Assembly: GCF_017695965.1 (NCBI RefSeq)
Contig: NZ_JAAORM010000002.1
Location: 124,001-188,000 of the forward strand
Origin: Prochlorococcus marinus CUG1416
GTDB taxonomy: Bacteria > Cyanobacteriota > Cyanobacteriia > PCC-6307 > Cyanobiaceae
DNA length: 64,000 nucleotides
Reading direction: 5' to 3'
In this document: positions 27,464-36,459 of the stretch, one piece after another
Layout of the letters: every line of letters starts with the position of its first letter
Numbering within the stretch: position 1 is the stretch's first letter
The notes under the pieces: generated by a model
What the model saw: the letters and a program-made list of their open reading frames with translations, nothing else
Databases searched by the model: none
Told to the model about the DNA's origin: nothing
Position numbers and translations under genes: made by a program

Positions 27464-27493
27464 ATTATAAGCGTATTTCTCAGTAGATGTCTA
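27464..27493 (-). promoter_or_regulatory. Promoter of the DUF4278 gene
   Basis: On the minus strand TAGACA (27488-27493), 18 bases, then a perfect TATAAT (27464-27469). Transcription would begin near 27457, just at the edge of the 14-base palindrome. Confidence 0.65.
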
Positions 27494-27619
27494 GCTTTTA
27501 CAAATAGAAACGAAATTTTTATGTTTTCTTAATTATTATTTTAGGTAAATTTTTTTATGAATAGTCTTTAAAAAGGATTATGTTTATATTTGGTTTAATC
27601 TTCATATAGTTATTTTTTT

Positions 27620-27877
27620 ATGACCGGTTTTTTATATTTCTTGGGAAATACTTTAAGATGGCCAGTTTTAAAGCCAAAAGAATTCTTTTCCTTACATGCG
27701 TATTTTTCAATTATTTATTTGATAACTTTTACTTTGAGTAAATATGATGTAAGTCAATCAAATTTAGTTTTTACTTTAGGAATTCTTGCACCTCTTTTAA
27801 TCGCTATTGGACAAGGACTCCCAATAGATTGCCTTGATATGGAATCATCTTTGTTGAAGGAATTAGAAACTAAGTAA
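27620..27877 (+). CDS. 85-aa membrane protein (unrecognised)
   Basis: A small protein with two hydrophobic segments: about 27-40 (FSIIYLITFTLS) and about 50-65 (VFTLGILAPLLIAIG). The N-terminal GNTLRWPVLKPKEFF is polar and basic. It ends with an acidic helix (MESSLLKELETK). It looks like a conserved picocyanobacterial membrane protein of unknown function. It converges with nfu, 21 bases away. I cannot assign a role. Confidence 0.65.
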   Translation: MTGFLYFLGNTLRWPVLKPKEFFSLHAYFSIIYLITFTLSKYDVSQSNLVFTLGILAPLLIAIGQGLPIDCLDMESSLLKELETK

Positions 27878-27898
27878 TATATTTGCAATCAATAATTT

Positions 27899-28144
27899 TT
27901 ATAAAACCTGGACAACTTCGCTTATTTCAGGAATCATTTCTTTTAACTTTCTTTCAATCCCCATTTTTAGAGTCATGGTACTACTTGGGCAACTACCACA
28001 TGCGCCTTGAAGTCTGACTTTGACAATTGGACCATCTATTTCTGCGATTTCTACATTACCTCCATCAGATATCAAAAAAGGTCTGAGCTCGTCAAGGACT
28101 TTTTCTACATTTTCATTTGTCAGTGAGAGTGTTTCAGTACTCAT
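27899..28144 (-). CDS. nfu: NifU-like Fe-S scaffold protein (Nfu domain)
   Basis: An 81-aa single-domain Nfu protein that receives and passes on [4Fe-4S] or [2Fe-2S] clusters; in cyanobacteria NfuA is needed for photosystem I assembly. The CxxC cluster site is Cys49-Gly-Ser-Cys52 ([14 protein letters not shown]), and [12 protein letters not shown] at 21-32 is the family's other hallmark. No NifU N-terminal or A-type domain is present. Divergent mqo lies 70 bases away. Confidence 0.95.
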   Translation of the reverse strand: MSTETLSLTNENVEKVLDELRPFLISDGGNVEIAEIDGPIVKVRLQGACGSCPSSTMTLKMGIERKLKEMIPEISEVVQVL

Positions 28145-28214
28145 AATTTTGGGTTAACTTTATAATAAGCCTAGAAAGAAATTTGATTAATTGCAAAAAA
28201 GATAATTTTCTGTT

Positions 28215-29711
28215 GTGACTTCATTTAAAAATCCCACTAATGAAAATAGCTACTTTGATGCAGTCTTAATTGGCGCAGGAATAATGAGCGGTACTTTAGC
28301 CCTACTTATTTCAGAAGTTTTACCTGATATAAAGATACTTATTATAGAAAAATTAAATGCTCCGGGAAGCGAAAGTACTGGCGCTTTTAATAATGCAGGT
28401 ACAGGACATGCTGCTAATTGTGAATTAAACTATACCCCTTTAGATGAAAAAGGAAATATACAAATAGATAAAGCGATCTCAATAAATCGTTCTTTTGAAA
28501 AATCCATGTCATTATGGGCGTCATTGTATGAAGCAGGGAAAATTGACATTAAAAAGTTTTTAAAATTTATTCCACATATTAGCTTTGTCTCTGGTCAGGA
28601 TAATATTTCTTTTTTAAAAAAAAGATTCCAGAAAATGACTGAAAATCCTGAATTTATCGATATGGAATTTTCTGCATCTTTTGATGAAATTTCATCATGG
28701 GCTCCCTTAATAACGAAAGATAGGAGTCCATTGACTGAAATTGCTGCTACCAGAGTACTTAGAGGGACAGATATTAATTTTGAGGCTCTTACTAAAGAGT
28801 ATTTGTCATTAGTTTCTCGAAACAAAAATGTTGAAATTAGATATAAAACAGAATTAGTAGATTTAAAGAAAATTGATAACAAAAAATGGGAATTAGACAT
28901 TAGTTCAGAAGGAAGAAAAAATTCTGTTAGAACAGGATACGTTTTTCTTGGCGCTGGTGGAAAAACTTTAAACTATTTGCAAAAATCAAAAATTCCAGAA
29001 GCAAAGAATTATGGGGGATTTCCAGTTAGTGGGAAATGGCTTATTTGCGAGGAAAAATATTTAACAGAAAAACACAATTCCAAAGTTTATGGGATGGCTG
29101 ATATTGGCTCGCCACCAATGTCTGTTCCTCATTTGGATACTAGATGGATTGATGGTAAAAAACTTCTTTTATATGGACCTTTTGCTGGATTTACAACAAA
29201 ATTTTTAAAGCAGAGTTCATACTTTGATTTATTTAGTTCAATTAAAAAAAATAATATTATTTCTATGTTAGACGTCGGGGTTAAAAATAATGATTTAATT
29301 AATTACCTCATATCACAATCACTAAAGAACCATAACTCGAGAGTTGATAATTTAAAGAATATGATGCCATCAGCTAACCCCTCTAATTGGTATTTAAAGA
29401 ATGCTGGTCAAAGGGTCCAAATAATTAAAAAAACTAATTTTGGTGGCTCTTTGAAATTCGGAACGGAGATTGTGAATTCATCTGATGGTTCATTATCCGC
29501 ACTGTTAGGAGCTTCTCCAGGTGCAAGTACTGCAGTTTCAATTATGGTTGAGGTTCTAGAAAAATCTGTTTTATTTTTAAATGATAAGAATAATCTCCGA
29601 AAAAAAATATATGACGTAATTTATCCAAAACTATCGACCTCTTTAAATGACAGTAACTTCATAAAAGATATCAAAAAAAGAAATAATTCAATTTTAGGTT
29701 TCCATCCATAA
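28215..29711 (+). CDS. mqo: Malate:quinone oxidoreductase
   Basis: FAD-dependent, membrane-associated enzyme oxidising malate to oxaloacetate with electrons to plastoquinone. The 498 aa begin with the FAD-binding [12 protein letters not shown] near 18-29, then [20 protein letters not shown] near 54-73, a signature of the family. The substrate region [11 protein letters not shown] and the C-terminal [14 protein letters not shown] are also present. The start is GTG. The gene stands alone between nfu and lepA. Confidence 0.94.
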   Translation: MTSFKNPTNENSYFDAVLIGAGIMSGTLALLISEVLPDIKILIIEKLNAPGSESTGAFNNAGTGHAANCELNYTPLDEKGNIQIDKAISINRSFEKSMSLWASLYEAGKIDIKKFLKFIPHISFVSGQDNISFLKKRFQKMTENPEFIDMEFSASFDEISSWAPLITKDRSPLTEIAATRVLRGTDINFEALTKEYLSLVSRNKNVEIRYKTELVDLKKIDNKKWELDISSEGRKNSVRTGYVFLGAGGKTLNYLQKSKIPEAKNYGGFPVSGKWLICEEKYLTEKHNSKVYGMADIGSPPMSVPHLDTRWIDGKKLLLYGPFAGFTTKFLKQSSYFDLFSSIKKNNIISMLDVGVKNNDLINYLISQSLKNHNSRVDNLKNMMPSANPSNWYLKNAGQRVQIIKKTNFGGSLKFGTEIVNSSDGSLSALLGASPGASTAVSIMVEVLEKSVLFLNDKNNLRKKIYDVIYPKLSTSLNDSNFIKDIKKRNNSILGFHP

Positions 29712-29766
29712 TTCTAATTAGCTAATATTAATCAAGATGTAATAAGGGGAGAATTTTTCTTTTTAA

Positions 29767-31575
29767 ATGACTGATATATCTGTTTCAAAAATAAGAAATT
29801 TCTGCATAATCGCTCATATTGACCATGGTAAATCTACTCTTGCCGACAGGTTGCTCCAAGATACTGGCACTGTGCAGCAAAGGGATATGCAAGAACAATT
29901 TTTAGATAGTATGGATCTTGAAAGAGAGAGAGGAATTACTATCAAGTTGCAGGCAGCTAGGATGAAATATAAAGCTGAAGATTCTCAAGAATATGTTTTG
30001 AACTTAATAGATACACCTGGACATGTTGATTTTTCTTATGAGGTTAGTAGATCTTTGCAGGCTTGTGAAGGTGCTTTACTTGTTGTTGATGCTAGTCAAG
30101 GAGTAGAAGCTCAAACTCTAGCTAATGTTTATCTTGCCCTTGAAAATAATCTTGAAATAATTCCTGTGTTAAATAAAGTCGATTTACCAGGAGCTGATGC
30201 TGAAAAAATAAAACAAGAAATAGAAGAAATTATTGGACTTGATACAACTAATGCAATAAATTGTTCAGCAAAAACTGGAATTGGCATTAAAGATATTTTG
30301 GAAGCAATTGTTAGAAGAATACCTCCGCCTGAAGATGAAATAAAATTGCCAACTAAGGCACTCATTTTCGATTCTTATTATGATCCCTACAGAGGAGTTA
30401 TTGTTTATTTCAGGGTAATATCTGGGTCTCTTAATAAGAGAGAAAAAATATTATTAATGGCGAGTAAAAAAAATTATGAACTTGATGAAATCGGAATAAT
30501 GGCACCCGATCAGCAGCAAGTTGAAGAATTACATGCAGGAGAAGTTGGTTATTTAGCTGCTTCTATAAAATCAGTTGCTGATGCGAGAGTTGGAGATACC
30601 ATTACCCTTTTAAATTCACCTGCAAATGATCCTTTGCCTGGTTATAAGACAGCAAATCCTATGGTTTTTTGTGGATTATTCCCTACTGATGCTGATCAAT
30701 TCCCAGACTTAAGAGTATCTCTTGAAAAATTACAATTATCTGATGCAGCTTTAAAATATGAGCCCGAAACAAGTAGTGCAATGGGCTTCGGATTTAGATG
30801 CGGATTCCTGGGCCTTCTTCACATGGAGATTGTTCAAGAAAGATTAGAAAGAGAATATGATTTGGATCTAATCGTAACGGCACCATCAGTTATTTATAAG
30901 GTTAATTTAAATCAGCAGGAACATATTTTTATTGATAATCCTTCTACAATTCCTGATCCACAACTTAGAGAGTCAATCGAAGAGCCTTATGTGAAAATGG
31001 AAATTTATGCCCCTAATGAATTTAATGGAACATTAATGGGTTTGTGCCAAGAAAGAAGAGGAGTATTTATAGATATGAAATACATAACTACAGATAGAGT
31101 TACCTTGATTTATGAGATTCCATTAGCAGAGGTAGTTACAGATTTCTTTGATCAAATGAAAAGTAGGACTCAAGGTTATGCATCAATGGAATATCATTTA
31201 ATTGGCTATAGAAAGAATGATCTTGTAAGATTAGATGTTCTAATAAATTCAGAAAGAGCAGATCCATTAACTACTATTGTTCATAAAGATAAGGCTTATG
31301 GAATTGGCAGAAGTTTAGTTGAGAAATTAAAAGAACTTATTCCAAAACAACAATTTAAAATACCTATTCAAGCATCAATCGGTAGCCGGATTATTGCAAG
31401 CGAAAGTATCAGTGCTTTGCGAAAAGATGTTTTATCTAAATGTTATGGAGGAGATATTTCTAGGAAAAAGAAACTTTTAAAGAAACAAGCCAAAGGCAAA
31501 AAGAGGATGAAGGCAATGGGTAAAGTTGAAGTCCCCCAAGAAGCTTTTATGGCTGTCTTGAAATTAAACCAGTAA
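29767..31575 (+). CDS. lepA: Elongation factor 4 (LepA)
   Basis: Ribosomal GTPase that affects translation fidelity and initiation or back-translocation. The 602 aa contain G1 AHIDHGKST (16-24), the switch [14 protein letters not shown] near 81, and NKVD near 135. The LepA-specific C-terminal domain ends with [24 protein letters not shown] lies about 14 bases before the ATG. It separates from mqo by 55 bases and is followed by a permease gene. Confidence 0.97.
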   Translation: MTDISVSKIRNFCIIAHIDHGKSTLADRLLQDTGTVQQRDMQEQFLDSMDLERERGITIKLQAARMKYKAEDSQEYVLNLIDTPGHVDFSYEVSRSLQACEGALLVVDASQGVEAQTLANVYLALENNLEIIPVLNKVDLPGADAEKIKQEIEEIIGLDTTNAINCSAKTGIGIKDILEAIVRRIPPPEDEIKLPTKALIFDSYYDPYRGVIVYFRVISGSLNKREKILLMASKKNYELDEIGIMAPDQQQVEELHAGEVGYLAASIKSVADARVGDTITLLNSPANDPLPGYKTANPMVFCGLFPTDADQFPDLRVSLEKLQLSDAALKYEPETSSAMGFGFRCGFLGLLHMEIVQERLEREYDLDLIVTAPSVIYKVNLNQQEHIFIDNPSTIPDPQLRESIEEPYVKMEIYAPNEFNGTLMGLCQERRGVFIDMKYITTDRVTLIYEIPLAEVVTDFFDQMKSRTQGYASMEYHLIGYRKNDLVRLDVLINSERADPLTTIVHKDKAYGIGRSLVEKLKELIPKQQFKIPIQASIGSRIIASESISALRKDVLSKCYGGDISRKKKLLKKQAKGKKRMKAMGKVEVPQEAFMAVLKLNQ

Positions 31576-31619
31576 TTTTTTTAGATTTAAAATTAATAGC
31601 TATTTTTTCTTTCAGAATT

Positions 31620-32498
31620 GTGTATATTTCAGTCATATCTGTAAAAAAAATTTTGGATATTAACTCATTTAATCGTGTAGGCGCAAATATAAGAAAAGCT
31701 GGATTTCTAATTGTACTTTTTTATCTTATTGTTGTTTTAATAATGAAATTTTTAGAGGCCAATAATTTTTTTGGTTATTCTTTTTCAATATTAAGCAATG
31801 ATATCTTTGCCCCTCCTTCGCTTAATCATTTCTGTGGTACAGATAGATTAGGAAGAGATGTTTGCTTAAGAACTTTGCAAGGATCATCCTTAGCGATAGA
31901 GGTTGTATTCTTAGCGATTCTTTTTTCATTAAGTTTAGGGTTACCATTGGGATTATTAAGTGGATATTTTGGTGGGATTTTTGATAAATGCTTATCACTA
32001 ATAATGGATACTATTTTTTCAATACCTGTAATTTTGCTTTCAGTAGTTATTGCTTTTGTATTGGGTAAGGGTATTCTTAACGCAGCTTTGGCATTGTGTA
32101 TTGTTTACTCGCCTCAATATTTCAGATTAATTAGAAATCAGACAATATTGGTTAAATCCGAAACTTACGTGGAGGCAGCTCAAGTTTCAGGAGCTAATGT
32201 TAAAACAATTATTTTTAAATATATTCTCCCAAATGTAATAACTCCTTTGCCTATTCTGCTTACCTTAAATGCTGCTGATGCTGTTTTGGTTTTGGGAAGT
32301 TTAGGATTTTTAGGTCTTGGAGTTCCTGCTGATGTTCCAGAATGGGGCAGTGATTTAAATCTTGCTCTTGCAGCTTTACCTACAGGTATATGGTGGACGG
32401 CTTTGTTTCCTGGTTTGGCAATGTTTTTTTTAGTGTTAGGTCTTTCTTTTATAGGTGAGGATCTTGAAGAAATTTTTGATAGTCAAAATTCTGAATAA
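31620..32498 (+). CDS. DppC-like ABC transporter permease (orphan)
   Basis: A 292-aa inner-membrane protein of the oligopeptide/dipeptide/nickel permease family. An N-terminal helix (about 28-44) is followed by a periplasmic loop (HFCGTDRLGRDV near 74-85, typical of DppC) and then five more helices. The cytoplasmic EAA loop reads EAAQVSGANVKTIIFKYILPN near 181-201. The GTG start is uncertain. No partner permease, ATPase or binding protein is next to it, so the rest of the transporter must be encoded elsewhere. The substrate is not known. Confidence 0.85.
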   Translation: MYISVISVKKILDINSFNRVGANIRKAGFLIVLFYLIVVLIMKFLEANNFFGYSFSILSNDIFAPPSLNHFCGTDRLGRDVCLRTLQGSSLAIEVVFLAILFSLSLGLPLGLLSGYFGGIFDKCLSLIMDTIFSIPVILLSVVIAFVLGKGILNAALALCIVYSPQYFRLIRNQTILVKSETYVEAAQVSGANVKTIIFKYILPNVITPLPILLTLNAADAVLVLGSLGFLGLGVPADVPEWGSDLNLALAALPTGIWWTALFPGLAMFFLVLGLSFIGEDLEEIFDSQNSE

Positions 32499-32500
32499 AT

Positions 32501-33172
32501 TTAGTTATCTTGAATAAGATCAAATTGTCCTTGACTATTCAACTTTGGATATTCTTTAGCTGATTTTTTATAAACCGCAGCTAATTCTGGGTAACACCAC
32601 TCAAACAAGGTCTTTTGATATTCATCTATATTCAAACCCTCTCCATTAGTAGGCAATATACCTTTGTTTTTTCTCTGGCGAATAGCTTCAAATAATAATA
32701 TGGAAGCAGCAACTGAAACATTCAAGGATTGAACCATACCTCTCATAGGTATGAAAATTGATTGATCAACCATTGATATGAGTTCATCACTTAATCCCCA
32801 TTTTTCTGCTCCCAAAACAAAACATGTATTTTGAGAATAATCAAAATTCCTATAATCGACTGATTTACTATTGAGAGTTGTTCCATATAATCTAAAACCC
32901 TTATTCTTTAAATTAGATATTGCCGTGATAATGTTTTCATGATTATTTAGTTTGACCCATTTCTGACTACCTTGAGCAGTACTATTAAAAGTCTTAACGG
33001 CATTCATTTTGCTAATAAAATTTGCTTCGAAAACTCCAGCTGCATCACAAGTCCTTAGTATTGCTGATAAATTATGAGGTTTATTGACATCCTCAACTAA
33101 AACAGTCAAGTTTTTCATTCTGCAATCTAAAACACTTTTGATTCGCTCAAATCTTCTTGGCAAAATTGACAT
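32501..33172 (-). CDS. trmH: tRNA (guanosine(18)-2'-O)-methyltransferase
   Basis: SpoU-family trefoil-knot methyltransferase. The 223 aa have LEDVNKPHNLSAILRTCDAAG (motif 1 with Asn and Arg, about 26-46), LGAEKWGLSDE near 136-146, and IPMRGMVQSLNVSVAASILLFE (motif 3, about 157-178, the SAM knot). The C-terminal extension past 185 fits TrmH. It converges with the DppC-like gene, whose stop is 2 bases away. Confidence 0.92.
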   Translation of the reverse strand: MSILPRRFERIKSVLDCRMKNLTVLVEDVNKPHNLSAILRTCDAAGVFEANFISKMNAVKTFNSTAQGSQKWVKLNNHENIITAISNLKNKGFRLYGTTLNSKSVDYRNFDYSQNTCFVLGAEKWGLSDELISMVDQSIFIPMRGMVQSLNVSVAASILLFEAIRQRKNKGILPTNGEGLNIDEYQKTLFEWCYPELAAVYKKSAKEYPKLNSQGQFDLIQDN

Positions 33173-33254
33173 TTATAATTTTTTCACACTTTTAAAATTA
33201 TATTAAAATAAAATTCGATAATAAATTTATTTTCAAAATTATATTCAAAAAATA

Positions 33255-33286
33255 TTGATTAACTATGAAATCTATTCGTTTATAAT
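33255..33286 (+). promoter_or_regulatory. Putative promoter of the 69-aa gene
   Basis: A perfect TATAAT at 33281-33286, with TTGATT at 33255-33260 (20-base spacing, longer than ideal). A transcription start near 33293 would leave a leader of only about 20 bases. Confidence 0.5.
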
Positions 33287-33311
33287 GTTTGAGTAGTTTT
33301 GAATTAACTAA

Positions 33312-33521
33312 ATGGCATTCATAGAATGGGACTATACATTAATTACAAGCATGGTAGAAAAACAAGGATGGAATTTACCTGAACGAGAATCTGAAGAATG
33401 GAAGAGATTTAACGATGAATTAGGCGAAAAAATGAGAGGTGTTGGAATTGTTTTTGAGAAATATTGTAAATTTACGGCTGATGTAGGTGAAGGTTTACAT
33501 CTTTTAGATGAAGATCATTAA
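33312..33521 (+). CDS. 69-aa conserved hypothetical protein
   Basis: A short soluble protein with a Trp/Glu-rich middle (GWNLPERESEEWKRFNDELGEKM, about 19-41) and an acidic C-terminus (LLDEDH). It has no signal or membrane segment. A good -10 lies just upstream and the gene reads divergently from trmH. The codon composition is protein-like and matches neighbours. No family is recognised. The next 178 bases hold no gene, only a weak 7-bp inverted repeat (TAAACCA/TGGTTTA). Confidence 0.65.
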   Translation: MAFIEWDYTLITSMVEKQGWNLPERESEEWKRFNDELGEKMRGVGIVFEKYCKFTADVGEGLHLLDEDH

Positions 33522-33700
33522 TAGTTTAAAACCACTGACGTATCCCTTAATCAATGGTTTATTAATTAATAAGCTAATATAATTTCACTAAAATTAGAAC
33601 CGGTAATTATTAAGGCTTTATAAAGCTTGTACTGTGAAAAAAAAAATTAATTTTTATCTCCCACAAAAAAGTTATTTAAATTCTATATTTGTATAAAAAT

Positions 33701-34093
33701 ATGAAAAATAAATTAACTTTTTTATTCGATGGTGGCTGTCCACTTTGCTTGAGAGAAACAAACTTTCTAAAAAAAAGAGATATCTTAAATCAAATTAAAT
33801 TTGTAGATATTAATAGTAAAGATTATGATCAAACTCTTTTTGCTAACATCTCATATTCAGAAGCCATGTCAAACCTGCATGGGATTATTGAAAATGGAGA
33901 AATCATAAGAGGATTAGATGTGCTTGCATATTCTTATGAATTGATTGGTTTAGGCTGGGTTTATTCTCCTTTGAAGGTTAAATTCTTGTCTCCAGGATTA
34001 AGACTGGTTTACCGATATTGGGCAAAATATAGACTTCGAATTACAGGTAGGCCGAATATTGAAAAACTTTGTGCCTCCCAATGTGAACAATAA
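33701..34093 (+). CDS. DCC-family thiol-disulfide oxidoreductase-like protein (DUF393)
   Basis: A 130-aa protein that opens with TFLFDGGCPLCLRE (about 5-18), the DxxCxxC signature of DUF393, a thioredoxin-like family. I start at ATG 33701; a TTG 12 bases upstream is possible. The middle has HGIIENGEIIRGLDVL, typical of the family, and the C-terminus is basic. It stands at the head of four packed genes leading to a photolyase-family protein, which suggests a role in oxidative or light stress by context only. Confidence 0.85.
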   Translation: MKNKLTFLFDGGCPLCLRETNFLKKRDILNQIKFVDINSKDYDQTLFANISYSEAMSNLHGIIENGEIIRGLDVLAYSYELIGLGWVYSPLKVKFLSPGLRLVYRYWAKYRLRITGRPNIEKLCASQCEQ

Positions 34094-34095
34094 AT

Positions 34096-34332
34096 ATGGA
34101 AAATATCGACATAGACAGAATAATAGAAATGTGTTGGGAAGATAGAACACCCTTTGAAGCTATTGAGTATCAATTTGGTTTAAAAGAGGAAGATGCAATA
34201 AAAATTATGCGTCAAAATCTTAAACCTAAATCCTTCAAAGTCTGGCGAGAGAGAGTTTCGGGAAGACATACTAAACATATGGCGCTTAAAGATTCAACTA
34301 GATTTAAATCTACTCATAAGAGAAAATTATAA
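34096..34332 (+). CDS. TIGR03643/DUF2805 family protein
   Basis: A 78-aa protein with a helix-turn-helix-like N-terminus (RIIEMCWEDRTPFEAIEYQFGL, about 8-29) followed by MRQNLKPKSFKVWRERVSGR, a pattern I recognise as the TIGR03643/DUF2805 family. The C-terminal tail is strongly basic (KSTHKRKL), consistent with nucleic-acid binding. Function unknown. It begins 2 bases after the DCC gene, and the DUF2256 gene begins 3 bases later. Confidence 0.85.
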   Translation: MENIDIDRIIEMCWEDRTPFEAIEYQFGLKEEDAIKIMRQNLKPKSFKVWRERVSGRHTKHMALKDSTRFKSTHKRKL

Positions 34333-34335
34333 ATT

Positions 34336-34467
34336 TTGAAAAATCTTTCTACTAAAACTTGTTGTGTTTGCAATAGGTCATTCGAGTGGCGTAAAAAATG
34401 GAAAAACTGTTGGAATGATGTTATCTACTGTTCAAAAAGATGCAGTAACAGGAAGTCACAAAGATGA
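34336..34467 (+). CDS. DUF2256 zinc-ribbon-like protein (43 aa)
   Basis: A 43-codon gene starting at TTG. The sequence fits DUF2256: CCVCNRSFEWRKKW (9-22), CW at 25-26, DVIYCSKRC (28-36), with the C-x2-C and C-x3-C cysteines expected of a small metal-binding fold and a basic tail. Its TGA overlaps the ATG of the photolyase-family gene as ATGA, so the two are translationally coupled. Homologues are commonly encoded next to the same photolyase family. It is easily missed because of its length and TTG start. Confidence 0.88.
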   Translation: MKNLSTKTCCVCNRSFEWRKKWKNCWNDVIYCSKRCSNRKSQR

Positions 34468-35954
34468 AACAAGTATCAATTATTTTCCCTAATCAACTTT
34501 TTAGAAAAAGCCCAATCTTAAAAATAAATTGTGAAATTTTAATTTTGGAAGACTCATTATTTTTCGGTAATGATAAATTTCATAAATTAATTAATCATAA
34601 AAATAAGTTAGTTTTTCATAGAGCATCTATGCTCGCTTATAAAAAATATTTAGAAATATCTGGCTTTAAAGTTTTATACATCGATAACAAGAAAAATATT
34701 TCTACAATTGACTATTTATCAGAATTTATTATAGATAAATATCAGAAAATCAATCTTATAGACCCTCATGATTTCTTAATAATGAAGAGGATCAATAATT
34801 TTGTTGAAAGTAATAATTTAGCTTTAAATGTTCTGTCCTCTCCAATGTTTATGAGCAGTGAAGATTTAAAAGAGTTATTTGAATCAAATACAAAAAAACC
34901 TCTTATGGGAAGATTTTATGTGAATCAAAGAAAGAGCCAAAAGATATTAATTAATTCGGATGATACACCTAAAGGAGGTAAGTGGAGTTTTGATGAAATG
35001 AATAGAAAAAAATTACCAAAAAAAATAAGCATACCTGATACACCCAAATTACTAAAAAATAACTTTGTAATGTATGCCGAAAAGTCATTAGCTAATTCTG
35101 ATATTCAGTTTATTGGAGAAAGTAATAACTTTTTATATCCAACTAATTTTGATGAGGCAGATGAATGGTTAAATGATTTTTTTAAACATAAATTTTTATT
35201 GTTTGGAGATTATGAAGATGCGATTTCTAAAGAAAATTCTTTTTTATGGCATAGTTTACTCTCTCCTCTTTTAAATAGCGGCTTATTAACACCAGATTTA
35301 GTAGTAAATAAAGCATTACTTTATGCTAAAAATAATAATGTTTCAATTAACTCTTTAGAGGGTTTCATTCGTCAAATTATTGGATGGAGAGAATTTATTT
35401 GCCTTGTTTATAGGAAGTATGGAACAAAGATGCGAAACAGTAATTTTTGGAATTTTGAAAATAAACCAATTCCAGAGTCTTTTTATAAAGGGAATACAGG
35501 AATTGAACCAGTAGACATTGTTATAAAAAATATTATTAAATTTGGTTATTGTCACCATATTGAGAGGCTAATGATTATTGGTAACTTTATGCTTCTATGT
35601 AGAATTCACCCCAATCAAGTTTATAAATGGTTTATGGAAATGTTTATTGATTCTTATGATTGGGTAATGGTTCCTAATGTTTATGGAATGAGTCAGTTTA
35701 GTGACGGGGGTATTTTCTCAACTAAACCATATATATCAAGCTCTAATTATGTAAAAAAAATGTCAAATTTTAAAAGTGGACCCTGGTGTTCAATATGGGA
35801 TGGCTTATTTTGGAAATTTATTAAAGATAATGAAAGCTTTTTTAGAAAGCAATATCGACTGGCTATGTTGACGAGAAATCTTGACAAAATGTCAGAGGAA
35901 AAATTAAACAATCACTTAAGAACAGCCGATAAATTTTTAAGAGATATTCAATAA
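34464..35954 (+). CDS. Deoxyribodipyrimidine photolyase-related protein (PhrB/CryB, FeS-BCP family)
   Basis: A 496-aa flavoprotein of the prokaryotic (6-4) photolyase/cryptochrome family. The N-terminal Rossmann domain begins VSIIFPNQLF, and GRFYVNQRKSQKILINSD follows at about 155. The FAD domain has IRQIIGWREFI near 303, HHIERLMIIGNF near 363-374, GMSQFSDGG near 412-420, and KPYISSSNYVKKMSNF near 425-440. Relatives carry a [4Fe-4S] cluster whose C-terminal CxxC would follow directly; here it is missing and only GPWC is left. The start overlaps the DUF2256 stop. Confidence 0.87.
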   Translation: MKQVSIIFPNQLFRKSPILKINCEILILEDSLFFGNDKFHKLINHKNKLVFHRASMLAYKKYLEISGFKVLYIDNKKNISTIDYLSEFIIDKYQKINLIDPHDFLIMKRINNFVESNNLALNVLSSPMFMSSEDLKELFESNTKKPLMGRFYVNQRKSQKILINSDDTPKGGKWSFDEMNRKKLPKKISIPDTPKLLKNNFVMYAEKSLANSDIQFIGESNNFLYPTNFDEADEWLNDFFKHKFLLFGDYEDAISKENSFLWHSLLSPLLNSGLLTPDLVVNKALLYAKNNNVSINSLEGFIRQIIGWREFICLVYRKYGTKMRNSNFWNFENKPIPESFYKGNTGIEPVDIVIKNIIKFGYCHHIERLMIIGNFMLLCRIHPNQVYKWFMEMFIDSYDWVMVPNVYGMSQFSDGGIFSTKPYISSSNYVKKMSNFKSGPWCSIWDGLFWKFIKDNESFFRKQYRLAMLTRNLDKMSEEKLNNHLRTADKFLRDIQ

Positions 35955-36028
35955 ATTAAGCCTAATAATCTATAGATACTTTTGAAAAATTAAAAGAATA
36001 TTATATTATTACGGAATATTACAGACGG

Positions 36029-36238
36029 ATGTTAAATTATACAAAATTAATTCTAACAATGAATATTGGGATCCTTTTTTTAAAAAGTAATTTGACTGGT
36101 ATTTTAACTTTTTCTGAATTGGATTGGATAACTACCCATCAATCTAATTTTACAAGGTTGGAGGAATCTATAGCCATTAAGTTAGGAAGAATGCTTGATG
36201 CAGGATCTGTCAATATAGGTTGCCGTTTAAGTTCCTGA
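36029..36238 (+). CDS. 69-aa hypothetical protein
   Basis: A short protein with a hydrophobic N-terminal part (LTMNIGILFLKSNLTGIL, about 9-26) and a polar C-terminal half (NFTRLEESIAIKLGRMLDAG). The ATG at residue 11 is an alternative start. The second half, with a helix-like heptad spacing, looks like a real domain rather than noise. It lies between the photolyase and a 47-aa membrane peptide. Function unknown. Confidence 0.5.
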   Translation: MLNYTKLILTMNIGILFLKSNLTGILTFSELDWITTHQSNFTRLEESIAIKLGRMLDAGSVNIGCRLSS

Positions 36239-36257
36239 TTAATTTTTTATTTTATTT

Positions 36258-36401
36258 ATGAAGTATCAAGAAGATAAAAAATTATTTTTTCGAGAAAGAA
36301 TTCATTCTTTAAATATCTTTCTTTTTTTAGGATTTAATCTGACACTCATCTCTATCTTAGGTTTTATTTGGTTCAATTCTTCACTCGAAAAAGTAGTTTA
36401 A
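36258..36401 (+). CDS. 47-aa single-pass membrane protein
   Basis: A 47-codon ATG frame. The N-terminus is charged (KYQEDKKLFFRERIH), followed by one long hydrophobic helix (about 17-40, IFLFLGFNLTLISILGFIWF cut at its ends) and an acidic/basic tail (SSLEKVV). The positive N-side points to a cytoplasmic N-terminus. It begins 19 bases after the 69-aa gene and lies 58 bases before rsmB. The family is not recognised. Confidence 0.5.
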   Translation: MKYQEDKKLFFRERIHSLNIFLFLGFNLTLISILGFIWFNSSLEKVV

Positions 36402-36459
36402 ATTTTTAAACTTATAAATTTTTTGTATATTAAAGTTATCTTCAAAAATAAATTATATT

